A DNA stretch of 64,000 bases from Micromonospora yasonensis (lineage in GTDB: Bacteria > Actinomycetota > Actinomycetes > Mycobacteriales > Micromonosporaceae). The position numbers and the translations under genes are program-made. Location of the stretch: NCBI RefSeq assembly GCF_026013475.1, contig NZ_JAPDPH010000006.1, positions 1 through 64,000 of the forward strand. The letters are read 5' to 3'. Below, one piece after another: positions 60,681 through 64,000 of the stretch; position 1 is the stretch's first letter, and every line of letters begins with the position of its first letter. Below the pieces are notes generated by a model. It had not been told where the DNA came from. It searched no databases and saw nothing but the letters and a program-made list of their open reading frames with translations.

Positions 60681-63278
60681 GTGATCGAGCAGTACGTGTT
60701 AGGTCTCCAAGAGGTTGACGAGATGCAGGTCGCGCTCGTCGGCGGCAAGGGCGCGCACCTGGGGGCGCTGTCGCGGATCGACGGCATCCGCGTGCCGGCT
60801 GGCTTTTGCGTGACGACAAACGCCTTCCGACGGATCATGGCCGAAACGCCCTCGATCGACGATCGGCTCGATCAGCTGTCGCGCCTGAACCCGGACGACC
60901 GGGAGACGATCCGCACGCTCAGTGCGGAGATCCGCCGGACCATCGAAGCGACTGTCGTCCCCGACGAGGTGGCGGCGGCGATCACCCGGGCTGTCACCCA
61001 ACTCGGGGAGCGAGCTGCCTACGCCGTCCGATCCAGCGCGACGGCAGAGGACCTGCCGACGGCCTCCTTCGCCGGCCAGCAGGACACGTACCTGAACGTC
61101 GTGGGGCCGGCGGCGATCCTCCAACACGTCAGCCGGTGCTGGGCCTCGCTGTTCACCGAGCGGGCCGTGACCTACCGCCTGCGCAACGGCATCGACCACC
61201 GTACGGTCCACATGGCCGTGGTCGTGCAGCAGATGGTCTTCCCGCAGGTGGCCGGCATCCTGTTCACAGCCGACCCCATCACGGGCAACCGGAAGGTCGC
61301 CTCCGTGGAGGCCAGCTTCGGCCTCGGCGAGGCCCTGGTCTCCGGCCTGGTGAACCCGGATGTCTTCAAGGTGCGCGACGGTGAGATCATCGACAAGGCG
61401 ATCGGCGCCAAGCAGCGTGCCATCCTCGCCGTGCCGGCTGGCGGGACGCGCGACGTGGCGATCGAGCCCGAGCGGCAGCAGCAGCCGGCGCTGACGGATG
61501 CACAGGTCGTGCGGCTCGCGCAGCTCGGCCGGCGGATCGAAGCCCACTTCGGCCGCCCCCAGGACATCGAATGGTGCCTGGTCGACGACGGCTTCCAGAT
61601 CGTCCAGAGCCGGCCGATCACCACGCTGTTCCCCATCCCCGAGACCGGCGACCGGGAGAACCGCGTCTATCTCTCCGTCGGCCACCAGCAGATGATGACC
61701 GACCCCATGAAGCCCCTGGGGCTCTCCTTCTGGCAGATGACGACCCCCGCGCCCATGGCCGAGGCCGGCGGCCGCCTGTTCGTCGACGTCACCCAAAGGC
61801 TGGCCTCGCCGGCGAGCCGCGCCGGCCTCCTGGAGCTGATGGGGAGATCCGATCCGCTGACCAAGGACGCGGTGCAGACCATCCTCAAACGCGACGGCTT
61901 CATCCGGCCGCTCCCTGACGAGGGTCCCCCCAGGCCACTGTTGGGCGGCGTGCCAGCCCCGATGGAGACCGATCCGGCCATCGTCACCGAGCTGATCGGG
62001 CGCAGCGAGGCATCCATCGCCGTCTCGGAACGCGACATCCGTACGAAGTCCGGAGAGGCGCTGCTCGACTTCATCCGGGCGGACATCCAGGAGCTGAAGC
62101 GGATCTTGTTCGATCCGCAGAGCCATCAGGTGTTCATGTCGGCGATGGAGGCCACGTGGTGGCTCAACGAGCAGCTGGAGGCGTGGCTGGGCGAGAAGAA
62201 CGCGGCGGACACGCTCACACAGTCCGTGCCCCACAACGTCACGTCGGAGATGGGGCTGGCTCTGCTCGACGTCGCTGACGTGATCCGACCGCATCCGGAC
62301 GTGGTGGCGTTTCTGCAGCACGTCGAGGACGAGGGTTTCCTGGACGAGCTGCCCAAGCTCGCGGGCGGGCGGGAAGCGCGAGACGCCATCGAGGCCTGGC
62401 TCGACAAGTACGGCATGCGCTGCGTCGGCGAGATCGACATCACGCGGCCGCGTTGGAGCGAACGCCCCTCCACGCTCGTGCCCATGATCCTCGGCAACAT
62501 CAAGAACTTCGAGCCGGGAGCCGGCGAGCGGCGTTTCGAGCAAGGCCGGCAGGAGGCCTGGCAGAAGGAGCAGGAGCTGCTGGAGCGCTTGCGGGCCCTG
62601 CCGGACGGGGAGCGCAAGGCCGAAGAGACGAAACGGAAGATCGACCGGGTCCGGACCTTCATCGGGTACCGGGAGTATCCGAAGTACGGCATGGTCAGCC
62701 GCTACTTCGTGTACAAGCAGGCCTTGTTGGAAGAAGCCGAGCGCCTCGTGCAGGCCCAGGTACTTCGTGAGAAGGAGGACATCTTCTACCTCACGTTCGA
62801 CGAGCTCCACGACGTCGTGCGCACGAACCGCGTGGATGACCAGCTCATCGGCCGGCGCAAGGACGCGTTCAGGTCGTATCAAGCGCTCACGCCGCCCCGG
62901 GTGCTCACGTCCGACGGCGAGGTCATCGCCGGGGCGTACCGACGCGACGATGTGCCGGCCGGCGCGCTGATCGGCCTACCGGTCTCCGCCGGCACCGTCG
63001 AAGGGCGGGCCCGCGTCATCCTGGACATGGCACGGGCCGATCTCGAACCGGGCGACATCCTCGTCACGCCCCACACAGACCCCAGCTGGACGCCTGTCTT
63101 TGTCGCCATCGCAGGCTTGGTGACGGAGGTCGGAGGATTGATGACGCACGGCGCGGTGATCGCACGGGAGTACGGATTGCCGGCCGTCGTCGGCGTGGTA
63201 GATGCCACCCGACTGATCCCCGACGGGCAGCGGATCCGCGTGCACGGAACCGACGGGTACGTCGAGATTCTGCCGTGA
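60681..63278 (+). CDS. rph: Rifampin phosphotransferase (rifamycin-inactivating, PEP-synthase-like)
   Basis: The 865-aa protein has the usual length and three parts. The ATP-binding domain (about 1-320) contains LVGGKGAHLGALSRIDG, YAVRSSATAEDLPTASFAGQQ and GILFTADPITGNRK. The rifampin-binding helical domain (about 330-760) contains VYLSVGHQQMMTDPMKPLGLS and GMRCVGEIDITRPRWSERP. The swivelling His domain contains LVTEVGGLMTHGAVIAREYGLPAVV with the phospho-carrier His at about 823. It transfers the beta-phosphate of ATP to the C21 hydroxyl of rifamycins, giving resistance. GTG start with TTGGAGGT; induction through the upstream RAE is expected. PEP synthase itself is shorter and lacks this middle domain. 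Confidence 0.93.
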   Translation: MIEQYVLGLQEVDEMQVALVGGKGAHLGALSRIDGIRVPAGFCVTTNAFRRIMAETPSIDDRLDQLSRLNPDDRETIRTLSAEIRRTIEATVVPDEVAAAITRAVTQLGERAAYAVRSSATAEDLPTASFAGQQDTYLNVVGPAAILQHVSRCWASLFTERAVTYRLRNGIDHRTVHMAVVVQQMVFPQVAGILFTADPITGNRKVASVEASFGLGEALVSGLVNPDVFKVRDGEIIDKAIGAKQRAILAVPAGGTRDVAIEPERQQQPALTDAQVVRLAQLGRRIEAHFGRPQDIEWCLVDDGFQIVQSRPITTLFPIPETGDRENRVYLSVGHQQMMTDPMKPLGLSFWQMTTPAPMAEAGGRLFVDVTQRLASPASRAGLLELMGRSDPLTKDAVQTILKRDGFIRPLPDEGPPRPLLGGVPAPMETDPAIVTELIGRSEASIAVSERDIRTKSGEALLDFIRADIQELKRILFDPQSHQVFMSAMEATWWLNEQLEAWLGEKNAADTLTQSVPHNVTSEMGLALLDVADVIRPHPDVVAFLQHVEDEGFLDELPKLAGGREARDAIEAWLDKYGMRCVGEIDITRPRWSERPSTLVPMILGNIKNFEPGAGERRFEQGRQEAWQKEQELLERLRALPDGERKAEETKRKIDRVRTFIGYREYPKYGMVSRYFVYKQALLEEAERLVQAQVLREKEDIFYLTFDELHDVVRTNRVDDQLIGRRKDAFRSYQALTPPRVLTSDGEVIAGAYRRDDVPAGALIGLPVSAGTVEGRARVILDMARADLEPGDILVTPHTDPSWTPVFVAIAGLVTEVGGLMTHGAVIAREYGLPAVVGVVDATRLIPDGQRIRVHGTDGYVEILP

Positions 63279-63297
63279 CTCCCGCCAGCCGAGGTGG

Positions 63298-64000
63298 CTA
63301 TGCGCGTCGACGGTGGACCGTTCGGTACTGCGTCGGCGAGATGCCGAACCATGCGGTGAACGCCTGGCGCAGGGTTTCGCCGGAGCGAAACCCTGTCGCC
63401 TTGGCGATCGACGAGACGGCCTGGTCGGTGGTGACCAGGGCCGTGGCCGCTGCCTCCAGCCTCACTTGACGGACGAGCCGGGCCGGAGTCAGCCCGGCGT
63501 GGGCGACGAGCAGCCGGGTGAGGTGCCGTTCGCTCACCCTGGCCACCGCGGCGAGCCGGGCGGTGGACAGTTCCGCGTCGGGATTGGCCGTGACGTGGTC
63601 GAGGACGCGCCGCACCACGGCGTGTTCGGGGCGCCGGGCACGCACGAACATGCTCATTTGCGCCTGGTTGCCCGGTCGCTGTAGGTAGGTGACCATGCCC
63701 ATGGCCACCCATCGGGCCAACTCGGCGCCGTGGTCGGCCTCGACGAACGCGAGGGTGAGGTCGAGCGCCGCGGTGACGCCGCCGGACGTCCACACGTGAC
63801 CGTCGCGTACGAAGATCGGCGCCGGGTCGAATCGGACCGCCGGATACGCGGCGGCCAACTCGGCCGCGTGGTGCCAGTGCGTGGTTGCCCGCCGACCGTC
63901 GAGCAGCCCGGCCGCGGCAAGCACGCTCGCACCAGTGCACACCGACGCTACGCGGCTCGAGCTCCGGGCCAGCCGCTGGACCTGAGCAAGCAGGCGGCGG
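63298..64000 (-). CDS. GlxA-type AraC-family regulator (DJ-1/PfpI plus AraC HTH), 5' end outside window
   Basis: At least 233 residues are present. The end of a DJ-1/PfpI-like domain includes SVCTGASVLAAAGLLDGRRATTHW, the nucleophile-elbow region with Cys. The C-terminal double HTH is LSTARLAAVARVSERHLTRLL and AVSSIAKATGFRSGETLRQAF. It ends PTQYRTVHRRRA. It is convergent with rph, only 19 bp from its stop, so the two 3' ends nearly touch. Regulators of this type respond to small molecules; the target is not visible. Confidence 0.88.
   Translation of the reverse strand, partial: RRLLAQVQRLARSSSRVASVCTGASVLAAAGLLDGRRATTHWHHAAELAAAYPAVRFDPAPIFVRDGHVWTSGGVTAALDLTLAFVEADHGAELARWVAMGMVTYLQRPGNQAQMSMFVRARRPEHAVVRRVLDHVTANPDAELSTARLAAVARVSERHLTRLLVAHAGLTPARLVRQVRLEAAATALVTTDQAVSSIAKATGFRSGETLRQAFTAWFGISPTQYRTVHRRRA

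Noticed and set aside
1..64000. CRISPR arrays, tRNA/rRNA genes, intact insertion sequences
   Set aside because: No regularly spaced repeats, cloverleaf-like sequence or transposase motif was recognised on either strand by eye.

Overview
The window is a very GC-rich actinobacterial chromosome segment. Third codon positions are mostly G or C, GTG starts and 4-bp ATGA/GTGA overlaps are common, and many exported proteins carry twin-arginine or Sec signals. A perfect rifamycin-associated element upstream of a rifampin phosphotransferase gene, together with the mix of families (DUF4127, DUF5317-type, NCS1 permease with ADP-ribosylglycohydrolase), points to Micromonosporaceae, probably Micromonospora or a relative. 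The genus is inferred. No rRNA, tRNA, CRISPR array or intact insertion sequence was seen.

Layout. (1) 1-7725, + strand: a tightly packed carbohydrate or acid-sugar catabolic operon with two metal-dependent amidohydrolases, a DapA-family lyase/aldolase, an SDR dehydrogenase, two FGGY kinases, a histidine phosphatase and a D-2-hydroxyacid dehydrogenase. (2) 7813-20082: exported phosphoesterases (PhoD-type phosphatase with a discoidin-domain partner; a large phosphocholine-type phospholipase C), an EamA exporter divergent from a LysR regulator, a TetR regulator divergent from a quinone-oxidoreductase-like gene with twin 17-19 bp operators, and a NodB-fold lipoprotein. (3) 20202-26706: an MFS transporter, then the remains of an amino-sugar operon (ABC permease, ROK kinase, NanE epimerase, DUF4127). 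The permease is cut and joined head to head to a cut LtrA-type gene, so this is a rearrangement scar. (4) 26941-37946: secreted enzymes (PNGase A-like, subtilisin-like protease, DUF6528-like propeller, GH30 glycosidase) with a TrmB/LuxR-type regulator. (5) 38320-45275: a Ser/Thr kinase, small membrane proteins, a frameshifted DUF5317-type gene, a cytidine/blasticidin-deaminase-like gene, an SRPBCC-TetR pair and a methyltransferase. (6) 45580-49810, - strand: a four-gene operon (GntR, ADP-ribosylglycohydrolase, NCS1 permease, PfkB kinase) whose content matches E. coli yegW-yegU-yegT-yegV except for the transporter family. (7) 50148-59798: a CGNR regulator divergent from an AEC transporter, a decayed subtilase, a secreted six-hairpin glycosidase, and a second regulator plus secreted-protein module that is paralogous to the one in (4) but lacks the protease domain. 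(8) 60360-64000: the rifamycin-associated element, the rph gene, and the C-terminal part of a GlxA-type AraC regulator.

Overall this is accessory, secretion-rich DNA: sugar and amino-sugar catabolism, scavenging of phosphate, lipid, protein and glycan, and antibiotic inactivation. Each unit has its own local regulator, and strong hairpin terminators lie between convergent units.
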